A stretch of 52,393 nucleotides of DNA from Novipirellula herctigrandis (GTDB lineage Bacteria > Planctomycetota > Planctomycetia > Pirellulales > Pirellulaceae): NCBI GenBank assembly GCA_007859835.1, contig SJPJ01000001.1, forward strand, positions 5,385,377 to 5,437,769. The letters run 5' to 3'. Of this stretch, positions 8,542-17,889 are shown one piece after another. The notes under the pieces were generated by a model, which saw only the letters and a program-made list of their open reading frames with translations, did not search any database and was not told the DNA's origin. The position numbers were made by a program, and so were the translations under genes. Within the stretch, counting starts at the first letter, position 1; each line of letters begins with the position of its first letter.

Positions 8542-9909
8542 CTATTTTGCCAAGTCGACCGCCACGAGTTCTTTGTCGTTGCGTATATAGGCGGTGCGAT
8601 TTGCGTAGGCGGGGTGGCTCCACACGACATCGCGTCCATGCGCTTCACCGGTAGGTTCGAGGACATGCATGTGTCCATGTTCGGTGTAGGCGTCAGCTGT
8701 TAACGTCGCCATCACCAAATCGCCAATTTCGCTCATGATTAGATAGCGATCGGTTTCTCCGATTCGAGTGATGAATGCTGTTGCTTGTTTGGCGAGACGT
8801 TTTTCACCTCGACGGGTTGGGTCAAAGGTATCCCAAAGCCGCGATCCATCTTTGGTATCCACGGCAATGAGTTTTCCGGTGCCGGTGTCGACGCCGTAGA
8901 TAACACCGTCAACGATTAGCGGTGTGCTATTGCACGTGTAGACAGCCTGTTTCGGCTTACCACGCCATACTTCAGTCACCTCTGGTTTCTCGGACGACAT
9001 TTTTAGTAACACGCCCTCGCTGTAGATCCCACTGGCGTACATTAGATTCCCTTCGATCATTGGTCGCGTGATCGACATTTCGTATAGCGGTGTGAGAGGG
9101 ACTTCCCAGTAGGGTGACCCATTGGTGGGGTCAAGGCTGACAATTCCGTCAGGGTGAAAAATGAGTAGCTGTTTGGTGCTTGCGAATGTGACCATCGAGG
9201 GTGGGCAATATCCGGTTTTGCAGTCGAGTGATTTCCATTTCACTTCGCCAGTGTTTTTATCAAACGCGATGACGCCTTGTCCTGGGCCACCAACCATGCA
9301 GTAAAGCATGTCGCCATCGACAAGCGGATGCCCAGAGTATCCCCAAATGGGCACTTCCACTGCAAAGTCTTTCTTGAACGAGCGGCTCCAAACGAGTTCG
9401 CCATTTTCGGACTTCAAGCATTTCAGGTCGCCCTCGCTGCCCAATAGATAGACGTGGTCGCCATCGACCGTTGGTGTGCATCGGGGCCCAGCGGGATAGG
9501 AAATGCTGTAGGGACAATCGTATTCGTATTCCCAAATCGGTTTGCCCGTTTTCGCATCCAGTGCAAGTAGGTGTTCTTTTCCATCTAGCTTGGCACGTTG
9601 ACCGGGGTTGTTGAATGCTTCACCCGAATCGCGTTTATAGTCAAACACAAAGACGCGTCCGTCGGCGACGGCGGGACCGGCGTATCCGCCACTGATCGGG
9701 ACTCGCCATTTGATTTTTAGCCCTTCGTCGGGAATTTCCTCGACAATCCCTGTTTCGTGGTAGACGCCATCCCGGTTTTCTCCCATCCACTGCGGCCAAT
9801 CGTTAGCATGAGCAAGCGAATTGTTGGCAAAACCGAGGAAAAACAGGGCTGCCCAAGAGAAGCTCCAATCAAAGAGTGGCCGGATGGAAATCGTCATTGT
9901 TTTAGTCAT
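8542..9909 (-). CDS. Secreted PQQ-type beta-propeller protein
   Basis: A 455-residue exported protein of the PQQ-like/BamB propeller superfamily. Repeated blades carry the signature ALDAKTGKPIWEYEYD, AFDKNTGEVKWKS, SLDPTNGSPYWEVP and AVDTKDGSRLWDT. The N-terminal motif NDWPQWMGENRDGVY is typical of the planctomycete paralogues. ATG 9909 is preferred over a frame opening at 9978 because it begins the signal peptide (hydrophobic stretch WAALFFLGFANNSLAHA). No PQQ or calcium site can be confirmed, so calling it a dehydrogenase would be unsafe. These proteins are highly duplicated in Planctomycetes and their role is mostly unknown. It stands alone, divergent from the sixA-like gene. Confidence 0.85.
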   Translation of the reverse strand: MTKTMTISIRPLFDWSFSWAALFFLGFANNSLAHANDWPQWMGENRDGVYHETGIVEEIPDEGLKIKWRVPISGGYAGPAVADGRVFVFDYKRDSGEAFNNPGQRAKLDGKEHLLALDAKTGKPIWEYEYDCPYSISYPAGPRCTPTVDGDHVYLLGSEGDLKCLKSENGELVWSRSFKKDFAVEVPIWGYSGHPLVDGDMLYCMVGGPGQGVIAFDKNTGEVKWKSLDCKTGYCPPSMVTFASTKQLLIFHPDGIVSLDPTNGSPYWEVPLTPLYEMSITRPMIEGNLMYASGIYSEGVLLKMSSEKPEVTEVWRGKPKQAVYTCNSTPLIVDGVIYGVDTGTGKLIAVDTKDGSRLWDTFDPTRRGEKRLAKQATAFITRIGETDRYLIMSEIGDLVMATLTADAYTEHGHMHVLEPTGEAHGRDVVWSHPAYANRTAYIRNDKELVAVDLAK

Positions 9910-10126
9910 GTTGCCGAAGATGAATACAGGGAGGGAAGGTTGAAAAGTTAGAAAAGACGCTCGGAAGTATTGTATCACTCTAGACCAGAGTCATCGGATC
10001 GGAAATAACAGTGGCCTGGATGAAGAAAGTGGGTCCTGACATGATTCCGGGGACTCGATCGAAGAAAGGAACGCCCGAAAAACCGAGGGCTCCTGTAATT
10101 CCTCTCGAAACAGACATTTTTCACGA

Positions 10127-10654
10127 ATGACTCCATCGAATCCTGACGAAACCGCCGCCTTGGCGCCTCGCCGACTCATTCTTATGCGTCATGCCAAGAG
10201 CGATTGGTCCAATGCGGGGCTATCGGACCATGATCGACCTTTGAATCGGCGTGGGCAACGCGATGCGCCTCGAATGGCTGGCTGGCTCGGTTCCATCGAC
10301 TGCTGGCCCGACAAAGTTCTATGTTCGTCGGCCGTTCGGACCTGTGAGACCCTCGAATTGCTCAAGGACGAATTCGAGACGGATCCTGTTATCTGTTTTT
10401 CAAATTTGCTTTACTGCGCCACCGCCGCGACAATTTTGGATGTGATCCGTAGCGAATCGGGTGAGGCGAGGACGTTGTTGTTGATTGCCCACAATCCTGG
10501 TATTTCAGAATTGGCGTCTCATTTCTCAGACCAATTTATCGGAATGTCAACTGCGGCGATGGTGGTCTTTGAGACGTCCATTTCCCAATGGGGCCAACTT
10601 CAAGCGAATTCGCCCATGACGATGATTCACAACATGCGACCGAAGGCTCTTTGA
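10127..10654 (+). CDS. SixA-like histidine phosphatase
   Basis: A 175-residue member of the histidine phosphatase superfamily, closest in size and layout to SixA, which dephosphorylates phosphohistidine on HPt domains. It has the phosphate pocket LILMRHAKSDW (RHxK form of the RHG motif) with the catalytic His, the downstream SSAVRTCETLELL arginine motif, and the second catalytic His in LLLIAHNPGISELA. Length suits SixA (about 160 residues). The next gene starts 5 bases after its stop, so the two are probably one transcript. Substrate is not evident; no HPt or sensor kinase gene lies nearby. Confidence 0.88.
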   Translation: MTPSNPDETAALAPRRLILMRHAKSDWSNAGLSDHDRPLNRRGQRDAPRMAGWLGSIDCWPDKVLCSSAVRTCETLELLKDEFETDPVICFSNLLYCATAATILDVIRSESGEARTLLLIAHNPGISELASHFSDQFIGMSTAAMVVFETSISQWGQLQANSPMTMIHNMRPKAL

Positions 10655-10659
10655 TCGAC

Positions 10660-11829
10660 ATGTTAAGGCCAAATCTAGCCTGGTTCCTTTTGATCGCGAT
10701 CGTCATCGGTCACTTCGGTATCCATTTGGCGATCTACAACCGAGTCAACGCGACGGGCCTACCGCGACGTGTTACGAAGCGAATCTCGAAGTTCTTTTTC
10801 GTACTTGCGATTTCAATTCCGACGCTGATTACGTTGTTGTTCTTCTCATCGCTTCGGCAATGGCTTGTGGATGGTACCTTCACGCTGATTGGTCCTTGGT
10901 ACGTGACGATTTATGGTGTGTTGTGTTTGGCTAGTTGGTTGTTTCTAGGCATACCATGGTTGATGTGGCGACCCCTTTTGGGTGTCGAATGGGTTAAAGC
11001 AGAGAGGAGCGTTGAGAGCGTCGATGTGCAAACCGTCGTAGGTTTGCCGTTGGCATTGACGACTCGCTGTAAATTTGAATCCAAATTGCCGCTCAACCAA
11101 ATTTTTGAGATGGCCAAAGAGCAGGTGACATTGCCGGTGGTTGGATTGCCGCCGCGACTTGACGGTTATCGAATTGCTCATTTATCCGACATTCACTTAA
11201 CGGGGCACATTCACCCAAGCTACGCTAAGTATGCGGTGGCCGAGGCAATGCGTTGGCGGCCTGACATGATGATTCTTAGTGGCGACATTATCGACAAGCA
11301 GGTTTGTGTCGATTGGCTACCCGAGATTTTTTCTCAAGCCGAAGCGGTTGACGGTTGTTACTACGTGCTGGGAAATCACGACACTCGTATTGCAGATTCA
11401 CGGCAAACTCGTCAAGCAATGGATTGGGCTGGTTGGACTGATTTGGGGTGCACGCAAGTGGATTGTCTTCTCCGTGGCGAACGCGTGCAAATGATTGGGA
11501 ACGAATATCCTTGGTTTGATCGTCCTCGTTTACCGCCGAGCGAAGAGGGGCAGTTCCGAATTTTAGTGAGCCATAGTCCCGACCAGATTTGGTGGGCAAG
11601 AAAACATGGCATTCAATTGATGTTTGCCGGTCACACGCACGGAGGCCAAGGTCGCTTGCCGCTGATTGGACCGCTGCTAAGTCCAAGTTATCACGGCACT
11701 CGTTTCGCGTCGGGTGATTTTTATAAGGCCCCGACGACGATGCACGTGTCTCGCGGTCTCGGTGGTTGCCATCTGCTGCGAATTCATTGCCGCCCAGAGC
11801 TCTCGTTGGTCACGTTGACTGTCGGTTAA
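10660..11829 (+). CDS. Membrane-anchored metallophosphoesterase
   Basis: A 389-residue protein with three or four N-terminal membrane segments (about residues 5-25, 45-68 and 78-110) and a cytosol- or periplasm-facing calcineurin-type phosphoesterase domain at about 165-385. All metal-ligand motifs are present: LSDIHLTGHIH, LSGDIID, LGNHDT and FAGHTHGGQ. This layout resembles the YkuE/YaeI group of membrane-associated phosphoesterases. ATG 10660 is taken rather than one at 10588, which overlaps sixA and adds a polar segment before the first membrane helix. It converges on the kinase gene with only 4 bases between stop codons and no terminator visible. Substrate unknown. Confidence 0.88.
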   Translation: MLRPNLAWFLLIAIVIGHFGIHLAIYNRVNATGLPRRVTKRISKFFFVLAISIPTLITLLFFSSLRQWLVDGTFTLIGPWYVTIYGVLCLASWLFLGIPWLMWRPLLGVEWVKAERSVESVDVQTVVGLPLALTTRCKFESKLPLNQIFEMAKEQVTLPVVGLPPRLDGYRIAHLSDIHLTGHIHPSYAKYAVAEAMRWRPDMMILSGDIIDKQVCVDWLPEIFSQAEAVDGCYYVLGNHDTRIADSRQTRQAMDWAGWTDLGCTQVDCLLRGERVQMIGNEYPWFDRPRLPPSEEGQFRILVSHSPDQIWWARKHGIQLMFAGHTHGGQGRLPLIGPLLSPSYHGTRFASGDFYKAPTTMHVSRGLGGCHLLRIHCRPELSLVTLTVG

Positions 11830-11833
11830 GTGG

Positions 11834-13516
11834 TTACATCGTCCTTGGACGATTGACTTTTCGTCGACGTGCGTACTGGTAGCCGGGGACAAAGAAACAC
11901 CCGGCTGCGACGATGCCAAAGATCAGATGCGCCCAAGGTGGAAATAACGCCATGAACACCGATGCGATTAGAAGCGCGGCGACTTGGTAATAGAACGCGC
12001 CGGTTAGCATTCCTGCTTTGATCAAGAAAATCATTGCGGTGATCACGCCAAGCATCGGTGACAGACTCAGTACCGGCATTCCTAACCACCACTCCAACGG
12101 AAATAGCATTCCAATCGCCATCATACTGGCAGCCCAAACGTGTGCCACTTGTCGTTCAATGAACGTTACGGGACCCATTCGTTGACGTAGTTTCCAAAAC
12201 ACAGCCGCCCACGCTCCTAAGCCGACAATCCATACCGATTCGTAGGCTATTCGATTGGTCACGTGATGATAATCAAGCTGCCAAGTGAATAAGCACGCGA
12301 CGAGCAGCACGAGCGAATGCCACATCCATAATAGTCCCCAATTTTCTAAGACCGTGGCGTGATGAGTCTCTCGAAAGACGCGGGCAATCACTTGACCAAA
12401 ACGCCCGCTGCGAGCGGCGATTGGTTCGTCAGCGAGGTACGAGTCTAAATCGTCCGCCAATGCCGCGGCGGTTTCGTATCGCAAATCGACCGGTTTTTGC
12501 ATACAACGAATGACGATCATCTCCAGATCGCGGTCAATATTTGGACGCAGGATTCGCGGTGGGCTTGGGTCTTGTTCGATCACCATCATCACCAATTCCA
12601 TCGGGGTCTCGGCGACAAACGGCGATCGTCCGGTAAGTGCATAGTACAAAACGCAGCCAAGGCTATAGATGTCGGTGGTCGGCCCGATTAGGTCACGTCG
12701 GTTGCCTGCTTGTTCAGGAGACATGTAGGCCGGTGTGCCCACGAGCATGCCGCTACGCGTCAGATCGGTTTGCGTGCCGGTTCGTTTGGCCAAGCCGAAA
12801 TCGGTGATCATCGGCGTATCATCGCCGGCTAATAAGATGTTGCTTGGCTTGATGTCGCGGTGCAGGATGCCCCGTTCGTGAGCAAAGTCAATCGCGCGAG
12901 CAACCGAGGCAACGATTCTTGCCGCTTCGCGTTGATTCATCGGATGATCAGCGGCAAGTTGGGCGAGTGTTTTTCCTTCGATGTACTTCATGCTAAAGAA
13001 GGGTCGACCGTCGATGTCGCCCACTTCATACACTGGCACGATTCCTGGGTGTTCAAGCCGCGCGGTTGCAGAAGCTTCGGCCATGAATCGCTGTAGATCC
13101 GCTTCGCTGGCTAAGCGTCCACGCAATATCATCTTGACTGCGACTTCGCGGTCGAGGCTGATTTGTTTGGCACGAAAAACCACGCCCATCCCGCCGCGGC
13201 CGATCTCGTCGAGTAAGTCATAATCGCCGATTCGGACCGGCAATTTCAAACTTCGCCATTGCGCGGACGAATCTTCGTCGCTGGCAGGCGGTCGCTCTTC
13301 GTGTGTCGCGCCCGCGGTATCGGTCACCAATACCGCTCCCCATAATCGATGTAGCTCTACAGCATGTTGGGGATATTGTCGACAAATCGAATCAAAATCA
13401 ACGATTTCGCCACGGCAAACCGAGTCAGTGAGATTCGCAAGAATCGTTGCGATTTCTTGATCATCACGACTGATCATGTCATCGCCCGAATCAGGCGTCT
13501 GGCGACTCTCACTCAC
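11834..13516 (-). CDS. Membrane serine/threonine protein kinase
   Basis: A 560-residue Hanks-type kinase. The first 95 residues form a linker that probably contacts the sigma factor. The kinase domain (about 98-365) is complete: GRGGMG loop at 106-111, VAVKMI lysine at 128, HRDIKPSN at 219-226, DFG at 239-241, and GTPAYMSPEQA. After it come about six hydrophobic segments (395-545) and a basic tail, so the sensor part is a polytopic membrane domain, not an extracellular one. GTG 13516 overlaps the sigma stop as GTGA, a sign of translational coupling. Planctomycete genomes contain many ECF-sigma/kinase pairs of this type, in which the kinase is thought to control the sigma factor in place of an anti-sigma factor. 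Confidence 0.9.
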   Translation of the reverse strand: MSESRQTPDSGDDMISRDDQEIATILANLTDSVCRGEIVDFDSICRQYPQHAVELHRLWGAVLVTDTAGATHEERPPASDEDSSAQWRSLKLPVRIGDYDLLDEIGRGGMGVVFRAKQISLDREVAVKMILRGRLASEADLQRFMAEASATARLEHPGIVPVYEVGDIDGRPFFSMKYIEGKTLAQLAADHPMNQREAARIVASVARAIDFAHERGILHRDIKPSNILLAGDDTPMITDFGLAKRTGTQTDLTRSGMLVGTPAYMSPEQAGNRRDLIGPTTDIYSLGCVLYYALTGRSPFVAETPMELVMMVIEQDPSPPRILRPNIDRDLEMIVIRCMQKPVDLRYETAAALADDLDSYLADEPIAARSGRFGQVIARVFRETHHATVLENWGLLWMWHSLVLLVACLFTWQLDYHHVTNRIAYESVWIVGLGAWAAVFWKLRQRMGPVTFIERQVAHVWAASMMAIGMLFPLEWWLGMPVLSLSPMLGVITAMIFLIKAGMLTGAFYYQVAALLIASVFMALFPPWAHLIFGIVAAGCFFVPGYQYARRRKVNRPRTM

Positions 13517-14265
13517 GTGGAAGACTCGTTATCGTCGGAGGATTCTTCATCGGATTCCCCAACATCGAGTAGTTCACGGAGTCGCCGGATTGCACGCAGG
13601 TAACGCATGCTTGCTGCGGGGGGATTCAATCGCAAGACTTCGGCGATCTCAAGATTCGAGAGATGTTCGTAATGTCGCATCAAAACGATCTCGCGATCTT
13701 GGTCGCCAAGTTGTTCGATCGCCGCTTCGACCTTTGACGCAATTTCACGCTGTGTCGCCGCCGCAGCCGGGGTTAAGGCGGGATCGCAAAGCTGGGCCGC
13801 CAACTGAACCGATGATTGGTCATGGCCCGCCGGTGCCGACATCGCTTGTTCGCGATCCATATTACGCTTTGCGCTGACGCGGTGTCGCCGGTAAGTGTCA
13901 ATGATTCGGTCCCACGCGATTTGGCGAATCCACAAATGGAACGCCATCGCAGGGTCATCAAGGTACTTTTCCAGACGTCCGTTTGCTTCGACGAGAACGT
14001 CTTGGACGACATCGCTCACATCCACTCGTCGTTGGACCTTTCGGTCGAGTCGCATTTGCACGAGTCGGCGGACCGATTCGCGGTGCCGTTCGAGCAATCG
14101 ATTGACCGCATCTGTATCTCCACCGCGAACCGCTGCGAGCAGGGTCTCGGTTTGATCGTGATTAGGCCAAATCGATTTTGCCATAAATTCTAAATGTGAT
14201 TCCGTCGGCGGCGTTGTGTTACCGATGCTCTGGGCAGCTTGCAATTCATCCGACCGAACGTTCAC
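13513..14265 (-). CDS. ECF-type sigma factor
   Basis: A 250-residue sigma-70 family factor. Region 2 is at about residues 55-125 (RRVDVSDVVQDVLVEA, FHLWIRQIAWDRIIDTYR) and region 4 at about 180-240 (LGDQDREIVLMRHYEHLSN, LEIAEVLRLNPPAASMRY). An acidic Ser/Asp/Glu-rich tail follows (ESDEESSDDNESST), unusual and perhaps a phosphorylation target of the partner kinase (inference). It starts with GTG 14265, five bases after the stop of the DUF1080 gene, with AGGA just upstream. An ATG at 14184 would drop 27 non-conserved residues. The kinase gene overlaps its stop. No anti-sigma factor gene is present. Confidence 0.9.
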   Translation of the reverse strand: MNVRSDELQAAQSIGNTTPPTESHLEFMAKSIWPNHDQTETLLAAVRGGDTDAVNRLLERHRESVRRLVQMRLDRKVQRRVDVSDVVQDVLVEANGRLEKYLDDPAMAFHLWIRQIAWDRIIDTYRRHRVSAKRNMDREQAMSAPAGHDQSSVQLAAQLCDPALTPAAAATQREIASKVEAAIEQLGDQDREIVLMRHYEHLSNLEIAEVLRLNPPAASMRYLRAIRRLRELLDVGESDEESSDDNESST

Positions 14266-14270
14266 GCGTC

Positions 14271-14975
14271 CTAAAGTTTAGATAGCGAAATGTTCTTGAA
14301 GCGAACCGTCATCGCCGGGCCGCGGTGTAATTGCAATGCCATCACACCGTCGGTTGCTGCTTTTTCGGTTTGTTCGTCGATCACGTCGACTGTTTTGGTT
14401 CCATTGATGAAGTGTTGGATGTGATTGCCGTCGGCCACAATGCGGAATTCGTTCCATTGGCCTGGGTGAACGCTTTTTCCGATGTTTTTGGTGTCCGCGA
14501 ATTTTTCGACAGCCAATTTTCCGTCAGATTGGATCGTGACGTTTTGGCCTCGGTGGGCAAGGATTCCCCGTCCTCGTTCCTCGTACAAAATGCCAGCGTA
14601 AGTGTTTGCGAAGTCAATGTCCGCTTGGTAACCACCGACGCTATATTGTTCTTGGTTGACAACTATGCTGCGATATTGAACTCCGGAATTGCCTCCTTCG
14701 ATTTTGAACCAAAGGGTCAATTCGAAGTTCTCGGGCATATCACCGCTCCACACCAAGAACGTGTTCATTTGGATTGGGTTTTCGTCTGACGTGCGGCCCA
14801 CGATTTCGCCATTCTCAAACGACCATAGTTCCTCGCGACCTTCCCATTCGGTGGTTTTCGTTCCATCAAATAGGACGATCGACTTCGCTTTGGAGTCTTG
14901 GGCAACCTGTTCTTGAGCAAGCAGTGGAGTGATCAAAAAAAGGAGCGTGAGCGGTGTCAAAGCAGTGAGTTTCAT
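14271..14975 (-). CDS. DUF1080 family secreted protein
   Basis: A 234-residue exported protein with a signal peptide (MKLTALTPLTLLFLITPLLA) and one domain of the DUF1080 family, now named 3-keto-disaccharide hydrolase. Family marks are SIVLFDGTKTTEWEG at the start, NFELTLWFKIEGGNSGVQYRS in the middle and GVMALQLHRGPAMTVRFKNI at the end, which form a concanavalin-type jelly roll. DUF1080 members are greatly expanded in planctomycetes and act, where tested, on 3-keto-glycosides. The start at 14975 gives a normal signal peptide; ATG 14987 would add four residues. It is the first gene of a tight unit with the sigma factor and kinase. Confidence 0.87.
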   Translation of the reverse strand: MKLTALTPLTLLFLITPLLAQEQVAQDSKAKSIVLFDGTKTTEWEGREELWSFENGEIVGRTSDENPIQMNTFLVWSGDMPENFELTLWFKIEGGNSGVQYRSIVVNQEQYSVGGYQADIDFANTYAGILYEERGRGILAHRGQNVTIQSDGKLAVEKFADTKNIGKSVHPGQWNEFRIVADGNHIQHFINGTKTVDVIDEQTEKAATDGVMALQLHRGPAMTVRFKNISLSKL

Positions 14976-15062
14976 GAGGTAGGTCATTCAAGGAAGGGTA
15001 GGGGAGTGAAAGGGGTTTTTAGATACGGGGCGATTTGAGTGTAATCGAAGCGTGGATCATAG

Positions 15063-16412
15063 TCACGTCCCGATGCCATTTCGAGTATTCCAGAAACCAC
15101 CGCGACTATGATCAAACCGCAATTTGGAGCCGCGATGCGAATTATCAAAACCGTGGTTGATATGCCAAACGCAATGGCCCTTTACGTACGTGGCGATTGG
15201 CCAGCCTTGCAGGCTTTCGCCATCCCAGGGGCTCCATTGGGATTTCGTATGTTGGTCCGCGTCGCGAATCGTTCGCCGCTCGTTCATGTCGACCAAGACC
15301 AAGTCGGCATCGTAGCCCACTTCGATTCGGCCTTTGCCAACCATGCCCCAAATCCGGGCTGGCGCGTCGCTCATCCACGACGCAACTTGTTCGAGTGAGC
15401 ATTTGTTTTGGTTGACGTGGTCAAGCATCAGCGCCAAGCTGTTTTCTACCGCCGGCAACCCTGACGGACTGTCGGGATACGGTCGTGCCTTCTCTTCGAG
15501 CGTGTGTGGCGCGTGATCGGTTGCAATGACTTGAATTCTGCCATCGAGTAAGCCTTTCCATAGTCCTTCGTTATCGGCTTTGGTTTTGATCGAAGGATTC
15601 ATTTGAATCCGGCTGCCCAAGCGATCGTAGTCGTCGATGTTAAAGAGCAGGTGATGTAGGCAAATTTCGGCGGTGATGTAGGGCTGTGGATCGTTTAACA
15701 GTGCCAGCTCCGCCGCCGTGGAAACATGTAGCACATGAAAACGGTGCTTATGTCTGCGAGCCAAATCGGTCGCTCGTTTGGTTGCGATCATGGCTGCCCG
15801 TTCATCCCGGATCTTCGAATGGTCGGCAACTTGATTCGTTCCCTTGAGCCGCTCTGCATTGGCTCGAACGGTCGACTCATCTTCACAATGTGCACAAATT
15901 GGAAGCGTCGTCTCGGCAAAGATACCCTCGAGTGCATCTTGGTTGTCGACAAGTAAGTTGCCCGTACTGCTGCCGATAAAGATCTTAATCCCGGGAACAT
16001 CGTTGGCGTCAGCTAGCTCTTTGACATTGTCCGGTGTCGCGCCGATGTAAAAGCCATAGTTAACGCGAGATTTTTGAGCTGCGATTTTTTCCTTTTTTCG
16101 CACCCCTTCGATCGTGACTGCCGGTGGAATGGTGTTGGGCATTTCTAAGAAGGATGTGACCCCTCCGGCAGCGCAGGCACGCGAGGCCGTTTCGAGGTCC
16201 TCTTTGTGCGTCAATCCGGGATCGCGGAAATGAACTTGATCATCGATCACGCCTGGCATTAGGACCTTGCCTTGTCCGTCAATGACCTCGTCGGCTTGCA
16301 CCGATTTGCTCGCATCGACATCCACAATGATTCCGTCTTGCACCAGGACGCAGCCTTCCGAAACTGAGTCCGATCGAACGATACGAGTGTTTTGAAAGAG
16401 TGTGCGAGCCAT
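15063..16412 (-). CDS. pyrC: Dihydroorotase, Bacteroidetes-like form
   Basis: A 449-residue amidohydrolase that closes carbamoyl-aspartate to dihydroorotate in pyrimidine synthesis. The order of motifs fits class I dihydroorotase: [19 protein letters not shown] (about 55-73), [12 protein letters not shown], the lysine in [41 protein letters not shown] and [11 protein letters not shown]. The first His of the usual HxH metal pair is Gln (Q59-V-H61); I recall the same DDQVHF form in Bacteroidetes dihydroorotases, so it is probably a lineage feature. The last 20 residues are extra and basic. Other cyclic amidohydrolases such as allantoinase or hydantoinase are possible but less likely. It is separated from the DUF1080 gene by about 90 bases. 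Confidence 0.85.
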   Translation of the reverse strand: MARTLFQNTRIVRSDSVSEGCVLVQDGIIVDVDASKSVQADEVIDGQGKVLMPGVIDDQVHFRDPGLTHKEDLETASRACAAGGVTSFLEMPNTIPPAVTIEGVRKKEKIAAQKSRVNYGFYIGATPDNVKELADANDVPGIKIFIGSSTGNLLVDNQDALEGIFAETTLPICAHCEDESTVRANAERLKGTNQVADHSKIRDERAAMIATKRATDLARRHKHRFHVLHVSTAAELALLNDPQPYITAEICLHHLLFNIDDYDRLGSRIQMNPSIKTKADNEGLWKGLLDGRIQVIATDHAPHTLEEKARPYPDSPSGLPAVENSLALMLDHVNQNKCSLEQVASWMSDAPARIWGMVGKGRIEVGYDADLVLVDMNERRTIRDADQHTKSQWSPWDGESLQGWPIATYVKGHCVWHINHGFDNSHRGSKLRFDHSRGGFWNTRNGIGT

Positions 16413-16653
16413 AGTCGTTCCAATGAAGTCGCGGGAGTTGAAGTTGACGCTTCAGCGTGCTCAGGCGTTGGCCAATCGCTTCAATGCATCGGTAGGTTGT
16501 TTTGACCACATCGTCACCAAACGGAGCACCCTAGAAGGTTAAACTCCAACATAGGCATTAAACGTCAAAATAACAGTGGGCAGCGCGTGGACGACGGCAT
16601 GAAATCGACCAAATTTACCATTCCGCCCTCATTCTCGGCCGCTCCCTTTGTCG

Positions 16654-17583
16654 TTACGAACGGTGGTCATTGATGCGCATTGATGTTTGTCGATATTGAC
16701 TCGGTGTCTTTCCCATGATGCCGCGAAATTGGCGAGAAAAATAGTTGCTGTCGCTAAACCCGACTTCAAACGCAATCTCCGTCACGCTCATTTGCGTGCT
16801 TCGCAATAGTTCGGCGGCTTTGGCGATGCGGATTTTTAATAGATAGGCAATCGGCGTACGTCCGGTCGCGGTGCGAAACGCCCGTAAGTAACTTCGACGC
16901 GACATTCGCGATACGCTGATCAAGTCCTTTAGTTGAAGAGGGTCCGCATAGTGAGTCTCGATGTATGTAATGGTCTCGGCGAGGCGAAGGAGTGAGATGG
17001 AATCCGATCCCTCGCTATTTCCGTAGCAACGAGACAAGTGAGCCGTCAATTGCATAAAGATTGCCGTGGCCGTAAAGCCAAACGCCTTGTCGCGTCGCTT
17101 CAGCTCGCCTTCGAGTTGGTTGACTAGGCCGATGGTGGTGGTTAGGTCTCGGGCGGTCAGTCGCAATCGGCTTTCGAATTGGTGCCTTTGTCGCCACGCC
17201 GGTTCGAGATGAAAAAGCGCATGGTACCCCGGCAGTGACGGCAGGTCATAAAGTTGCATGTCAATCGATGCGGGGTCGAAGAGTATATTGATCAATCGAA
17301 GTTGATCCATGTTCACGTAATCGTGTGGTCGCGACCCGCCGATCACGAAGGCATCCCCTGGAGAAAGCTCCCAAGCGTCTTTGCCAGTGATGTGTAGCCC
17401 CGATCCACCGGTAACGATCACAATTTCGCAAAAGTCGTGGCAATGAATCCCAAACGGCTCTTGAGGGTCGCGACGTTGGACATTGATTGGAAATCCATCG
17501 GCGTCAAACCAATCCTCTCGGCGCAGGACGGGGATGGTCGCACTTTCGGTTTCTGTTTCGGTGTTTGGTGGCAGAGATGTCAT
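16654..17583 (-). CDS. AraC-family regulator (RhaS/RhaR-like)
   Basis: A 309-residue transcription factor. The N-terminal half is a cupin sugar-sensing domain (FGIHCHDFCEIVIVTGGSG, LSPGDAFVIGGSRPHDY). The C-terminal 100 residues hold two helix-turn-helix motifs, with SVSRMSRRSYLRAFRTATG and the signature MSVTEIAFEVGFSDSNYFSRQFRGIMGKTPSQYR. The layout is that of RhaS/RhaR, the L-rhamnose regulators. It is divergent from an alpha-L-rhamnosidase gene, so control of that gene by rhamnose is the obvious guess. ATG 17583 gives the usual length; a longer frame from 17685 adds 34 low-complexity residues. Confidence 0.88.
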   Translation of the reverse strand: MTSLPPNTETETESATIPVLRREDWFDADGFPINVQRRDPQEPFGIHCHDFCEIVIVTGGSGLHITGKDAWELSPGDAFVIGGSRPHDYVNMDQLRLINILFDPASIDMQLYDLPSLPGYHALFHLEPAWRQRHQFESRLRLTARDLTTTIGLVNQLEGELKRRDKAFGFTATAIFMQLTAHLSRCYGNSEGSDSISLLRLAETITYIETHYADPLQLKDLISVSRMSRRSYLRAFRTATGRTPIAYLLKIRIAKAAELLRSTQMSVTEIAFEVGFSDSNYFSRQFRGIMGKTPSQYRQTSMRINDHRS

Positions 17584-17889
17584 GTGACGATTGTTCAGGT
17601 GGGATCCACCGCTGGATAGAAGGGGTAGACGTACAGACTGTTGAGGCACCACTATCGTACTTTGAATGGGATGGTGATGCCCCATGGGTGGCGAGTGTTT
17701 TTGGCACGATTGTCCTGGTTGTGCGGCACTCAGGTGAAGGTTTCGCGACCCGATAGCACTATTCTGTATTTTTGGAGATGGCGCACTCTACAACGATTGC
17801 TTCGCTTTTGAATGTTGGATTGGTGAAGTTTTCTTGCGTGAATGCCAATTGGAGCTGGTCGCAAACCCTTGCTTGAGAATTACTCACTG
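17584..17889. promoter_or_regulatory. araC / rhamnosidase control region
   Basis: A 306-base divergent promoter region. The 7-mer ACGATTG occurs three times on the plus strand (17587-17593, 17706-17712, 17793-17799), each followed by pyrimidines, which could be half-sites for the AraC-type regulator. CAGGTG also occurs twice. No clear -35/-10 pair can be named. Confidence 0.35.

Noticed and set aside
8542-9909. PQQ-dependent alcohol dehydrogenase
   Set aside because: Blades match PQQ-like repeats, but the Cys-Cys ring, calcium and catalytic Asp sites of true dehydrogenases are not evident and the chain is too short.
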